This document shows, in pieces, positions 25,812-34,435 of a stretch of DNA of 64,000 nucleotides (position 1 is the first letter of the stretch; each line of letters opens with the position of its first letter). The notes below the pieces were generated by a model. It was given only the letters and a program-made list of their open reading frames with translations, was not told the origin of the DNA and did no database searches. Made by a program: the position numbers and the translations under genes. Source of the stretch: Chitinophagaceae bacterium (GTDB lineage: Bacteria; Bacteroidota; Bacteroidia; Chitinophagales; Chitinophagaceae); the NCBI GenBank assembly GCA_016719015.1, contig JADKAZ010000006.1, positions 62,001 through 126,000 of the forward strand. The letters are read 5' to 3'.

Positions 25812-28409
25812 TTAATCTAAAAGGTACACAGGTAAGTTTTCTTCCGTTGCATGTACAATGTTATTCGTTTCCATTTCCTTCGCCCCTTCAATAAATTCTT
25901 CCATGTTGTGAATGGTCTTTATCTCACTGGCATTGGTAATAGGTTCATATTTAGCAAATGCACCATCCTTAAAATAATAAAACTGCTTTTCTATCGGATC
26001 TAAGGCCACAATATGTACCCACTCATTCTTATACCATTCAAATACTTCCGGTGAGGATTGGATGGCTTTCAACACAATATCAGGCAGGTGTTCTACAATT
26101 ACCAGCAGGCGAACCGGGTCATGCACTTCAATCATTTGCCACGGAAGACCGGGTCGCAAATCACCGTCACTGCTATTAGCCACTCCAAACAAGCCCATCA
26201 CATTATGCGGCAATTTAGTACCGGCTCCCATTTTAATATTATCTACTCTGGAGAAATAATATTCCAGGTTAATTCCACCACAAACCAACCCAATAGGCCG
26301 CATTACCGCTGTTAGAATGGCTCCATCCGGGTCGGTGCTATAATCATAGCTATTTAAAAAAGCTCTTCTGTCGAGGAATAAACCTTTAGTGGTTTGCCTG
26401 CGGCCAATAATAGCTAATGTATTGGTGCCATGTCCCAGCTCAGGTCTGGGCTCAAACAAAGAAACCGAACGGCTGTGAATGGCTTTGCGAACCTGTTCTA
26501 ACTCCTGTTTGGTATTGATAGAAGCAAAACGACGGCTCCTTTCCTTTGCATTCAGATTTAATGCTGTTTCAAAATTGTGTTTATTGATTAAATGGCGTTT
26601 GGCATTTTCAGGAGTCAGCAAATCTTCATCATAATAACCCCACACATCAGCAGCCGTATCATGCATACTGCCGATAAATTGTGTGGTATCAGGAATTACA
26701 ATTCCTTTTGTTGCCAATATTGCTCTTACTTTTTTATGATTTAAAATAAAAGACTGCACTCTTGCATTGGTGGCCCCGGGTCGTCCGCTACAGGCACCAC
26801 AGTCGTGTGCACCATGATGCGGATTGTTGGCACTGCTGCTGCCATGTGCAACAAAATAAATAATTGGTGCAAAATTTTTCACCATGCCAATGCCCCGTAA
26901 AAAATTCTCTCCCCTGGTTACCATTTCATCCAATGTGTAGCCAATCTGTAACCCATTTTCAATATCCGCTGGATTTTTATTTTCGATAGTCAAAGTTGAC
27001 AGCTTATCCATATGCGCATAGGCATCAGAAATGGCCGGACTCATTTTGGGACGAAACAATAGTTGTAACTTTTTTACAAAAGCCCAAAATCCAAAACCAA
27101 TACTCAGTATAAAGCCAGATAAAATACCATGAGTAAATTTTGTATAAATCAATTCTCCCTTCCGGATTGATTTAGCATCATGTTCTTTAATGAGATATTT
27201 GGGAGTAACCGGAGCCGGACAAAGTTTATCGTAGAACTTACCGCCTTCCTGTTGGAAATAAAATTCTACTCCAAAGAAACCCGGAGCACCAAATGTTTCT
27301 GCGTTTTTATCAACCGCTTCAATGTGACGACGGATAGAGTCTTCTCTTTCGTCAATGCAGAAGATGGCTTGAAGGGAAGGACCGCCCCCCCTGCCCCCCG
27401 AAGAAAGACCCCCAACCCCCGCAAGGGGGGCTTTGGAGTCTTTAAGTTCAATAGTCGTTTTAAAATTTTCGGAGGCTAATAATATCCCCTTCAACACTGA
27501 ATCATAATAACTCCATTCAAAAGCATCCTGCCAGAGTTCTATTACTTCTGCCAATTCCGTTTTAGTAACATCTGCAAATAAATTAACCGGTGGCACCGTA
27601 ACATGGCTAGCTAATGGCTGCCAATTTTTTCCCAATACATGATGGAGTACATCTAATTCCATCAGCAACTCAAATTCCAGTAATTCCTTTAGGGTAATTT
27701 GTTTCCGGTCGAGCAATGTTTGCGGATTATCTTCTACTGCACTTACAAAACCGCTCCAACCGGGATGGGCAAATTGCTGGTCGAATATATATTGCCCGAA
27801 ATATTCATCTTTACCAACGATTGTTTTTAATAATTCAGAGATTGAATAATTACCGGTAATAAATTTTTGCCGGATTACTTTTGTTTTAAAGAAACTGACA
27901 AAACTGTTTTGCTCCAGTTCCCTGATACTTTCAATAAAAGGCTTGCTCACCACCGGAAAACTATCAATAGCAATACCCTGGTCTAAAAAAGCACAGAGAA
28001 TACGAAAAAGCAACGGATGAACTTTATTATCTAAATCCAGGTGATAGACATCTTTCCAGTATTTTCTTAACTGCCCTATTCTTGGATGATTAAGTGTGTC
28101 GTAATCCTGGTTGATGAGTTTCTCTTTCCATTCTGTTACAGCATTATTACCCTTTTTATTTGCAATCACCATCTGCAGTACATCTTCCCGGATTCTTCCT
28201 GTTTTGTACATGGCCCGGTATTCCGGCAGTTGCAAATGCACCTGGAAGCCAAAAATTTTAGACGCCTTAAAAATGGCATCATAAAATTTCATGTGCTGAA
28301 AGGCATGCAGGGAGTTATGATGAATAAAATCCTTTAGTGCCTGTTGGGCGGGCAGAAAATGTTTTAATTCATGAACAACATGTGCTTCGTCAAAAGAATG
28401 GTTACTCAT
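25812..28409 (-). CDS. dabA: DabA-type (DUF2309) inorganic carbon transporter subunit
   Basis: An 865-residue beta-carbonic anhydrase-like protein that, with DabB, accumulates bicarbonate by vectorial hydration of CO2. The zinc and active-site residues described for DabA2 of Halothiobacillus can be placed: C351 and D353 in IFCIDERED, H522 in FVAHGSS, C537 in HDCGAC, with the same His-to-Cys spacing of 15. The N-terminal HHNSLHAFQHM (about 30-40) is typical of the family. Residues about 324-345 are a Gly-rich foreign-looking stretch encoded by an interspersed repeat, ending just before the active-site strand. The gene begins directly after a hairpin downstream of a carbonic anhydrase gene and is followed by dabB. 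Confidence 0.92.
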   Translation of the reverse strand: MSNHSFDEAHVVHELKHFLPAQQALKDFIHHNSLHAFQHMKFYDAIFKASKIFGFQVHLQLPEYRAMYKTGRIREDVLQMVIANKKGNNAVTEWKEKLINQDYDTLNHPRIGQLRKYWKDVYHLDLDNKVHPLLFRILCAFLDQGIAIDSFPVVSKPFIESIRELEQNSFVSFFKTKVIRQKFITGNYSISELLKTIVGKDEYFGQYIFDQQFAHPGWSGFVSAVEDNPQTLLDRKQITLKELLEFELLMELDVLHHVLGKNWQPLASHVTVPPVNLFADVTKTELAEVIELWQDAFEWSYYDSVLKGILLASENFKTTIELKDSKAPLAGVGGLSSGGRGGGPSLQAIFCIDEREDSIRRHIEAVDKNAETFGAPGFFGVEFYFQQEGGKFYDKLCPAPVTPKYLIKEHDAKSIRKGELIYTKFTHGILSGFILSIGFGFWAFVKKLQLLFRPKMSPAISDAYAHMDKLSTLTIENKNPADIENGLQIGYTLDEMVTRGENFLRGIGMVKNFAPIIYFVAHGSSSANNPHHGAHDCGACSGRPGATNARVQSFILNHKKVRAILATKGIVIPDTTQFIGSMHDTAADVWGYYDEDLLTPENAKRHLINKHNFETALNLNAKERSRRFASINTKQELEQVRKAIHSRSVSLFEPRPELGHGTNTLAIIGRRQTTKGLFLDRRAFLNSYDYSTDPDGAILTAVMRPIGLVCGGINLEYYFSRVDNIKMGAGTKLPHNVMGLFGVANSSDGDLRPGLPWQMIEVHDPVRLLVIVEHLPDIVLKAIQSSPEVFEWYKNEWVHIVALDPIEKQFYYFKDGAFAKYEPITNASEIKTIHNMEEFIEGAKEMETNNIVHATEENLPVYLLD
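27375..27440. repeat. Interspersed G/C-rich repeat inserted in frame in dabA
   Basis: About 66 bases of minus-strand sequence run GACTCCAAAGCCCCCCTTG, then GGGGGTTGGGGGTC, then TTCGGGGGGCAGGGGGG. The block is far more G-rich than its surroundings and matches in style the CCCCC-TT-GGGGG repeats found between genes in many Bacteroidota. It adds 22 codons and no stop or shift. Exact ends are estimated from the sharp change in composition. Confidence 0.75.
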
Positions 28410-28411
28410 AA

Positions 28412-28443
28412 AATAAAAATGGGTTGGATAATTTCTCCAACCC
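28412..28443 (-). terminator. Hairpin with T-rich tail between carbonic anhydrase gene and dabA
   Basis: On the minus strand GGGTTGGA and TCCAACCC form a perfect 8-bp stem with a 7-base loop, followed by ATTTTTATTTT and then the dabA ATG. It lies eight bases after the carbonic anhydrase stop. It looks like an intrinsic terminator placed inside the operon, so it may attenuate dabAB or protect mRNA ends. Confidence 0.65.
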
Positions 28444-28451
28444 TGTTAAAA

Positions 28452-29141
28452 TTAATGTCTTAATTCTGCTACGCTGAATTTTGGATTTTTTTCATCCTTT
28501 ATGTATAACACATCTTTATAAAACTCCACTTTACCGGTATCAATATTATACATGGCCCCCACAATACCAATTTCGCCTTTATCTAACATTTCCTCCAAAA
28601 TAAAACTGCGTTCAATAATATTTTTTACACCCCGCTTCACATTTAATGAAGCTACGTTCTCAACAAATTTTGCGTTTTTTGAATTCCGTTTATCAATAGC
28701 CGTTGTCTCAGATTCGGAATAAACTGCAGGTTGTAGTTTAGATAGCAACTCTGTCAAATTACCCATTTCCACGTGGTCGCAAGCTCCTTTTACAGCTCCG
28801 CATTTAGTGTGTCCAAGAACGACTATCAGCTTTGAACCTGCAACTTTACAGGCAAACTCCATACTTCCTAAAATATCTGTATTTACAATATTACCAGCGA
28901 TACGAATGCTGAAAACGTCACCAAGCCCCTGATCAAAAATTAATTCCGTACTTGTACGGCTATCTATACAACTCAGAATAGTTGCAAATGGCCATTGCCC
29001 TTCCCTTGTGTCATTTACCTGTGCCAGTAAATCCCGCTGGGCTTTTAAGTTTTTAATAAACCGTCCATTTCCTTCTTGTAGTATTTCCAATGCCATTCTA
29101 GGCGTTAAACTGGCTTGTGTTTCTTTTGAATGTGCTCTCAT
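28452..29141 (-). CDS. Beta-carbonic anhydrase (in the DAB/SulP operon)
   Basis: A 229-residue zinc enzyme that interconverts CO2 and bicarbonate. The zinc ligands and the Asp-Arg dyad are C58, D60 and R62 in SCIDSRT, and H111 and C114 in GHTKCGAV. No signal peptide is seen, so it is cytoplasmic. It lies between a SulP carrier gene (39 bases) and dabA (42 bases), all on the same strand. In this position it could either supply CO2 or bicarbonate to carboxylases or support the SulP carrier. It is clearly different from the second carbonic anhydrase at 31528, so they are not a recent duplication. Confidence 0.92.
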   Translation of the reverse strand: MRAHSKETQASLTPRMALEILQEGNGRFIKNLKAQRDLLAQVNDTREGQWPFATILSCIDSRTSTELIFDQGLGDVFSIRIAGNIVNTDILGSMEFACKVAGSKLIVVLGHTKCGAVKGACDHVEMGNLTELLSKLQPAVYSESETTAIDKRNSKNAKFVENVASLNVKRGVKNIIERSFILEEMLDKGEIGIVGAMYNIDTGKVEFYKDVLYIKDEKNPKFSVAELRH

Positions 29142-29180
29142 AATTTTTTATTATTATTTAATCGATAAATTAATACTTCT

Positions 29181-30809
29181 TTAGTGTAAAGATTGTACAC
29201 TTTGTGTATTTTCAATTTTATAGACTTCTTTAAACCCAATCAATTGCAGCTTTATGTTCTTTAATGGCACTTTAATATCCCTGAATTCTTTAATCAGGCC
29301 CAGTACATCGTAATCAATATACCTTGTATTAGAAGCATCAATTACAACTGAAGAATTTTCAGGCATATGATCCAGTGTCTGCCTTATGGCTGCCTTATTT
29401 AAAAATGATACTTCTTCTGAAAGTTTGATATTAATAGTATCTCCTTCTTTATGTTTTTCTGAATGAAAAAAGTAAGAGTTCTTCAGGTTTCCGTGTAAAA
29501 TAGCTCCAATAGCAGCAATAATTCCGGCCAATACTCCGATGATAAGCCCTTTACCACTAAGGGCGGGTACAATTGCAATCAAGTCAACAGCAATAATTAC
29601 CAGAACGGTAACGATAAAAGGTATGAATTGATATTTTCCAGCATCCCAAAAACCTTTAAATACGGATGGTTTGGCCAGCTTCCAACCTGTTAAAATCAGG
29701 ATAGCTGCTAATGCGCCTTTGGGAATCATATTCAATATTCCGGGAATTAATATTACCGTTACCAGCAATAGTGCCGCATGAAAAATAGCAGAAAGTTTAG
29801 TCTTAGCCCCTGCATTTACATTAGCACTACTTCTTACAATTACACTTGTTATCGGCAATCCCCCAATTAAACCAGACACGGTGTTACCTGCACCTTGTGC
29901 AATCAATTCCCTGTTGGTACTGGTCAGCCTTCTTTGGGGATCCAGATTATCAATAGCTTCTATACTTAGCAATGTTTCAAGCGAAGCAATGATAGCAATG
30001 ATAAAACCATACATAATAACAGTCCCGTTTACCAAACCGCTAAAGTCTGGAAAGGTGAAAAAGCCAAAAAACTCCTGGGCATTTTGTGCTACCGGTAATT
30101 TTATCAGGTGAGACTCCTCTACAATTTGCAAACTACTGCTTGCCCCAATCCAGATTTGATTCAGCACAATACCTAGTATTACGGCTACCAAGGCGCTTGG
30201 TATATAAGGCAGTTTTTTCTTTAAAGGAGATTTATCCCATACTACCATTATTAATATAGAAAGCAAAGAAATAATAACTACTCCCACTTCAATTTTTTGT
30301 AAGGGAATAAGCAGCTCATGCCAGTCGCCACCCTCAAAAGGTATTATATCTATGAGATGGCCTTTTTCATCTTTATCTCTGCCGAAAATATGCGGAATTT
30401 GCTTAGCAATGATTAGTATACCAATGCTGGTGAGCAACCCTTTTATTACACTGGAAGGAATATAATTAGCAATGCCACCCAACTTTAAAACACCTAATAC
30501 TATTTGAATTAATCCAGCCAACATCACGGCGCACAAAAAGAGGCCATAACTTTCTAATCCTCCCAAGGCTATAATGGCACCAGAAACTAAAGTAGCCAAT
30601 CCTGCAGCAGGGCCACTAACACTCAGTGGTGAATTACTTAACGAACCTACTACAAGACCACCAATAATACCGGCAATCAGACCGCTGAAGGGTGTGGCTC
30701 CACTGGCTACAGCAATAGCGATACATAAAGGCAATGCGACCAGAAAAACCACCAGGCCTGCAGGCAAATCATATTTAAGATTTGCAAATAAACTGTTCTT
30801 TGATTTCAT
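29181..30809 (-). CDS. SulP-family anion (probable bicarbonate) transporter with STAS domain
   Basis: A 542-residue carrier with a membrane domain of about 10-14 spans (about 10-425) and a C-terminal STAS domain (about 450-535, DASNTRYIDYDVL). SulP proteins move sulfate, dicarboxylates or bicarbonate. Location directly before a carbonic anhydrase gene and dabAB makes bicarbonate the most likely substrate, as for BicA-type carriers, which use Na+. This specificity is inference from context. The start ATG is followed by the usual DLPAGLVVFLVALPLCIAIA first helix. Confidence 0.88.
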   Translation of the reverse strand: MKSKNSLFANLKYDLPAGLVVFLVALPLCIAIAVASGATPFSGLIAGIIGGLVVGSLSNSPLSVSGPAAGLATLVSGAIIALGGLESYGLFLCAVMLAGLIQIVLGVLKLGGIANYIPSSVIKGLLTSIGILIIAKQIPHIFGRDKDEKGHLIDIIPFEGGDWHELLIPLQKIEVGVVIISLLSILIMVVWDKSPLKKKLPYIPSALVAVILGIVLNQIWIGASSSLQIVEESHLIKLPVAQNAQEFFGFFTFPDFSGLVNGTVIMYGFIIAIIASLETLLSIEAIDNLDPQRRLTSTNRELIAQGAGNTVSGLIGGLPITSVIVRSSANVNAGAKTKLSAIFHAALLLVTVILIPGILNMIPKGALAAILILTGWKLAKPSVFKGFWDAGKYQFIPFIVTVLVIIAVDLIAIVPALSGKGLIIGVLAGIIAAIGAILHGNLKNSYFFHSEKHKEGDTINIKLSEEVSFLNKAAIRQTLDHMPENSSVVIDASNTRYIDYDVLGLIKEFRDIKVPLKNIKLQLIGFKEVYKIENTQSVQSLH

Positions 30810-30908
30810 AATAATAAGCCCTTTAATCCTGTTTTAGGAATGAAGTAAATGTGAATTAGACATTAACAACTCAAATTGTACAGCTGTTAAAAAGTAATGA
30901 GGAATTGA

Positions 30909-31280
30909 TTATACTAAGTTGGGGGGAGGAACGAGCAATTCGCCGTGGAAGGCATTATAAGTATCTGCATTTTCGCATTTATGATATTGCGAAGCAATAG
31001 AAAAGAAGTGGTCAGCGGTATAGTGATCATGCAAGAATTCCTCTGAAAGGGAAGTGCTGCTGGGGTTTTTTTCTTCTGTGGTATTAGAAAATGGATTTGA
31101 AGCATCGTCATTAGTGCCTGGTGTAGCAGACTCTGTAGTATTCGCTTTCTTGTGCTCGGCTAAACGCTGTTGGCTGGCAAATACAAAAGGGGTACTTACA
31201 GTCAGCCACAGCAGGGCAAGCACCATAAAAATGGCAGAGACCTGCTGGAAAATACTATATGTTTTTTGTTTGCCCTTCAT
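30909..31280 (-). CDS. Small single-span protein heading the carbon operon
   Basis: A 123-residue protein from the ATG at 31280 (a TTG one codon earlier is possible). A hydrophobic segment lies at about 13-35 with cleavage possible near VFASQ. A Ser/Thr/Asn-rich linker follows, then a conserved-looking end (EEFLHDHY, SQYHKCENADTYNAFHGELL, VPPPNLV). No named family known to me. It is preceded by a good promoter and followed after 99 bases by the SulP gene on the same strand. The terminal PPPN resembles the protein at 17254. It could be a His-containing periplasmic accessory protein; that is a guess. Confidence 0.6.
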   Translation of the reverse strand: MKGKQKTYSIFQQVSAIFMVLALLWLTVSTPFVFASQQRLAEHKKANTTESATPGTNDDASNPFSNTTEEKNPSSTSLSEEFLHDHYTADHFFSIASQYHKCENADTYNAFHGELLVPPPNLV

Positions 31281-31291
31281 CAAAAGTGTTG

Positions 31292-31322
31292 CAAAATAAC
31301 TCTTTAGGATTTGTAAACCAAA
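31292..31322 (-). promoter_or_regulatory. Promoter of the inorganic-carbon operon
   Basis: On the minus strand TTTG (31319-31322), exactly 19 bases, then TTATTTTG (31292-31299): one mismatch from TTTG-N19-TAnnTTTG. The -7 box ends 11 bases before the ATG of the small protein, so the mRNA leader is very short. Confidence 0.65.
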
Positions 31323-31501
31323 CCCTTTGTAATTGATTTCTAATTAAATAAAGCCAATACGAAGTATATATAAGCTGAGGCAAAGATAACAGTGCCGAAA
31401 TGAAATTGTTTAAGCTAACTGTCATTTTTTGAGTAAAAAATTTAAACCAAAAGACGAAATAAACCCAAACAATTGTTCGCATTTCCCTGCTTAATAAGAG
31501 C

Positions 31502-31509
31502 TACTTTTG
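31502..31509 (+). promoter_or_regulatory. Promoter -7 box of the second carbonic anhydrase gene
   Basis: TACTTTTG matches TAnnTTTG exactly, 18 bases before the ATG at 31528. No clear TTTG element at the expected distance. Confidence 0.4.
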
Positions 31510-31527
31510 AAATAAACACTTTCGTTT

Positions 31528-32163
31528 ATGAAGCCCTACGAGGTATTATTAAAGGATAACAAATACTGGGCAGCCCGAAAGCTAGCCGAAGACCCTGGTT
31601 TTTTTGAACGATTATTACATGTACAATCACCGGAATTTTTATGGATTGGTTGCAGTGACAGCAGAGTACCGCCAGACCAGATAACACAAACTGAACCGGG
31701 AGAAATCTTCATTCACCGCAATGTTGCCAACCTGGTAGTAAATACCGATGTAAACTTGATGAGTGTAGTTGATTATGCGGTCAATCATTTAAAAATAAAG
31801 CATGTGGTAGTCTGCGGACATTATGGATGCGGGGGAGTAAAAGCCGCCATTTCAAACACTGATTTTAACCAGGTGCTTAATATGTGGCTCCGCAACATTA
31901 AAGATATATACCGTATTCACCGGAAAGAACTTGAATTGATATCCGATGAAAATAAAAAAGTGGACCGGCTGGTAGAAATAAATGTAAAAGAACAGGTTTT
32001 CAATCTTGCCAAAACAGCTATTATTCAAAAAGCATGGAGTAGCGAGCAAAGACCTGACCTGCATGGATGGGTTTATGATCTGCATGATGGAATCATTAAA
32101 CCAGTTGTGGAAATGAAAGCCGGAATTGATATTGACCCCTTATACGAATTTGAAGGTTTATAA
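31528..32163 (+). CDS. can: Beta-carbonic anhydrase, Can type
   Basis: A 211-residue cytosolic beta-class carbonic anhydrase resembling E. coli Can: C42, D44 and R46 in GCSDSRVPP, H98 and C101 in GHYGCGG, plus the typical HRNVANLV. It equilibrates CO2 and bicarbonate for carboxylations. It is divergent from the carbon operon (248 bases between starts) and convergent with nhaD. Lying beside a second beta-CA, SulP, DabAB and an antiporter, it is probably part of the same functional neighbourhood, though it has its own promoter. Confidence 0.93.
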   Translation: MKPYEVLLKDNKYWAARKLAEDPGFFERLLHVQSPEFLWIGCSDSRVPPDQITQTEPGEIFIHRNVANLVVNTDVNLMSVVDYAVNHLKIKHVVVCGHYGCGGVKAAISNTDFNQVLNMWLRNIKDIYRIHRKELELISDENKKVDRLVEINVKEQVFNLAKTAIIQKAWSSEQRPDLHGWVYDLHDGIIKPVVEMKAGIDIDPLYEFEGL

Positions 32164-32172
32164 AAAGAATAC

Positions 32173-33453
32173 TCAGCTCATCAAATAATGCTGAAGAATA
32201 AACGCACCGGCACCCGCCAAATAACCTATCAATGCCAGCCAACCTATTTTTTTCATGTACCAGAAGAATTCTATTTTTTCTAACCCCATAGCTGCTACCC
32301 CAGCTGCTGAACCAATGATCAAACAGCTGCCCCCGGTACCTGCACAATACGCCAAAAATTCCCAGAAGAAATGCCCCGTCGGGTATTGTTCCAACCCATA
32401 CATTCCCTGCGCTGCCGCTACTAATGGCACATTATCCACAATGGCCGAAAGCAAGCCTATGGAAAGAGTGATAAGCTTTATGTTACCGATAGAATTATTC
32501 ATGGCAACGGCAAGGTCAGTAAGTACTCCGCTTGCCTGCAATGCAGCAATACTTATTAATATACCAAGAAAAAATAAAATGCTCGGTGTATCTATTTTTC
32601 GTAATGCATGGTTCACAGACAATACACCTTTCTCTGCTTCATCTTTTTCGCTATGTATCATTTCAGTTATCACCCACATGACACCCAAACCTAACAAAAT
32701 ACCCATGTAGGGCGGTAAATGAGTAACCGTTTTAAAAACAGGGACAAATAAAAGGCTCCCTATGCCCAGCCAGAATACAATATTCCTTTCGCGGCTGCTG
32801 CTTGTCAACTCCTTATTTATACCTTCTATATTCATACTTGCTACATCCCCCTTTACTTGCCTGCTTATAATAAAGGCCGGTATTAAAAAACAAACAAGGC
32901 TTGGAAGAATGGTTTGAATGATAATACTCCCGGCCGTTATTTGCCCACCAATCCACAGCATAGTTGTCGTTACATCCCCGATAGGGCTCCAGGCACCTCC
33001 GGCATTGGCGGCAATAACTACAAGGCCTGCAAATAACAATCTGTCTTTTTTATCAGGAATAATAATGCGCAACAATGAAACCAATACAATGGTTGTGGTA
33101 AGGTTATCCAGCACTGCCGAAAGAAAGAAGGCTAAAAAACCCACTATCCATACTAATTTTCTTTTACTTGTTGTTTTAATACGGGAGGTGATCACCTCAA
33201 ATCCATCATGAGCATCTATCAATTCTACAATTGTCATTGCGCCCAGCAGAAAAAATAAAATGCCGGCTACTTCACCCAAATATTCGGTAAGCAAATGTGA
33301 AGGGGAATGTTTATCCTGAGCAAAAATGGCAAACACTGTCCAGCATAAGACGCCGGTAATAAGTGCTGTGGCGGCCTTATTAATTTTAATCGGATGCTCA
33401 AGGGCTATGGCAGCATAGCCCACAATAAAAATGATACAAATAATAGTAATCAT
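32173..33453 (-). CDS. nhaD: NhaD-type Na+/H+ antiporter
   Basis: A 426-residue membrane protein of the ion-transporter superfamily with about 11-12 spans. NhaD features include LGAMTIVELIDAHDGF near 70-85, FLSAVLDNLTTTIVLVSLLR near 110-130 and the NAGGAWSPIGDVTTTMLW segment near 150-168, whose polar residues are needed for transport in characterised members. It expels Na+ in exchange for protons. Next to a probable Na+-coupled SulP bicarbonate carrier it would restore the Na+ gradient and pH. Its stop is ten bases from the can stop. Confidence 0.9.
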   Translation of the reverse strand: MITIICIIFIVGYAAIALEHPIKINKAATALITGVLCWTVFAIFAQDKHSPSHLLTEYLGEVAGILFFLLGAMTIVELIDAHDGFEVITSRIKTTSKRKLVWIVGFLAFFLSAVLDNLTTTIVLVSLLRIIIPDKKDRLLFAGLVVIAANAGGAWSPIGDVTTTMLWIGGQITAGSIIIQTILPSLVCFLIPAFIISRQVKGDVASMNIEGINKELTSSSRERNIVFWLGIGSLLFVPVFKTVTHLPPYMGILLGLGVMWVITEMIHSEKDEAEKGVLSVNHALRKIDTPSILFFLGILISIAALQASGVLTDLAVAMNNSIGNIKLITLSIGLLSAIVDNVPLVAAAQGMYGLEQYPTGHFFWEFLAYCAGTGGSCLIIGSAAGVAAMGLEKIEFFWYMKKIGWLALIGYLAGAGAFILQHYLMS

Positions 33454-33529
33454 AAGGCATAAAAATAATGAAATAAGACTATGTGAAGCCAGATATAACT
33501 AATTTGATGTTTTGATGTAGGTTTGTATC

Positions 33530-34435
33530 ATGTCAATTGAAGTAAAAAATCTACTGAAGGAATACGGCGAACAAAAAGCTGTCAACAATATTTCTTTTAA
33601 GATTGATAAGGGAGAAATTGTTGGTTTCCTCGGACCCAACGGTGCCGGTAAATCAACCACTATGAAAATCATAACCGGCTACCTGCAACAGACAAGTGGC
33701 GAAGCCTTCGTTTGTGGCATCAACGTAGCAGATCAACCATTGGAAACAAAAAAGAAAATTGGCTACCTGCCGGAATTGAACGCATTGTATTATGATATGT
33801 ATGTGAGGGAATATTTAGGGTTTGTGGCCGAAGTACATAAGGTTCAAAATCCTAAAGAAAAGATTGAAAATGTAATTGAGCTAACAGGATTAAAAAGTGA
33901 AAGCAAGAAAAAAATCGGCCAGCTTTCAAAAGGATATAAACAAAGAGTTGGATTAGCTGCGGCTTTAATACATGATCCCGAAGTATTGATATTGGATGAG
34001 CCCACGACCGGGCTTGACCCTAACCAGATTGTAGAAATAAGAGAAGTTATAAAAAAACAAGGTTTGAATAAAACCGTTCTTTTTTCTTCCCATATTTTAC
34101 AGGAAGTAGAAGCTATTTGCGACCGGGTGATAATTATTAATAAAGGGCAATTGGTGGCTAATGATAGTTTGGCTGCCTTACAAAAAGGCAATAAAGAAAA
34201 TCATGTTGTAATTGTAGCCTTCAAAGAAGCCGTTGACAGAAATCTATTAGAAAAATTAAATGAAGTTGTTAAGGTCGAACAACTTCAAGCCTCTCACTAT
34301 AAATTACAAACTGCCAATCCGGAGGCTGTAAGAAAGCAATTATTACAAATCGCATTGCAGCAAAACCTTAATATAATTTCACTGCAAAGCGAAAATTATA
34401 GCTTGCAAGATATTTTTAAATCATTGACAAATTAA
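33530..34435 (+). CDS. gldA: Gliding-motility ABC transporter ATP-binding subunit GldA
   Basis: A 301-residue ATPase with intact motifs: Walker A GPNGAGKST (about 35-43), signature LSKGYKQR (about 126-133), Walker B VLILDEPT and a proper switch histidine (FSSHIL). The sequence through KIGYLPELNALYYDMYVREYL fits GldA of Bacteroidota, which works with membrane partners GldF and GldG in gliding and related surface processes. Those partners are not in the window, so the symbol rests on similarity. The stop overlaps the stop of the convergent M16 gene by four bases. Confidence 0.78.
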   Translation: MSIEVKNLLKEYGEQKAVNNISFKIDKGEIVGFLGPNGAGKSTTMKIITGYLQQTSGEAFVCGINVADQPLETKKKIGYLPELNALYYDMYVREYLGFVAEVHKVQNPKEKIENVIELTGLKSESKKKIGQLSKGYKQRVGLAAALIHDPEVLILDEPTTGLDPNQIVEIREVIKKQGLNKTVLFSSHILQEVEAICDRVIIINKGQLVANDSLAALQKGNKENHVVIVAFKEAVDRNLLEKLNEVVKVEQLQASHYKLQTANPEAVRKQLLQIALQQNLNIISLQSENYSLQDIFKSLTN

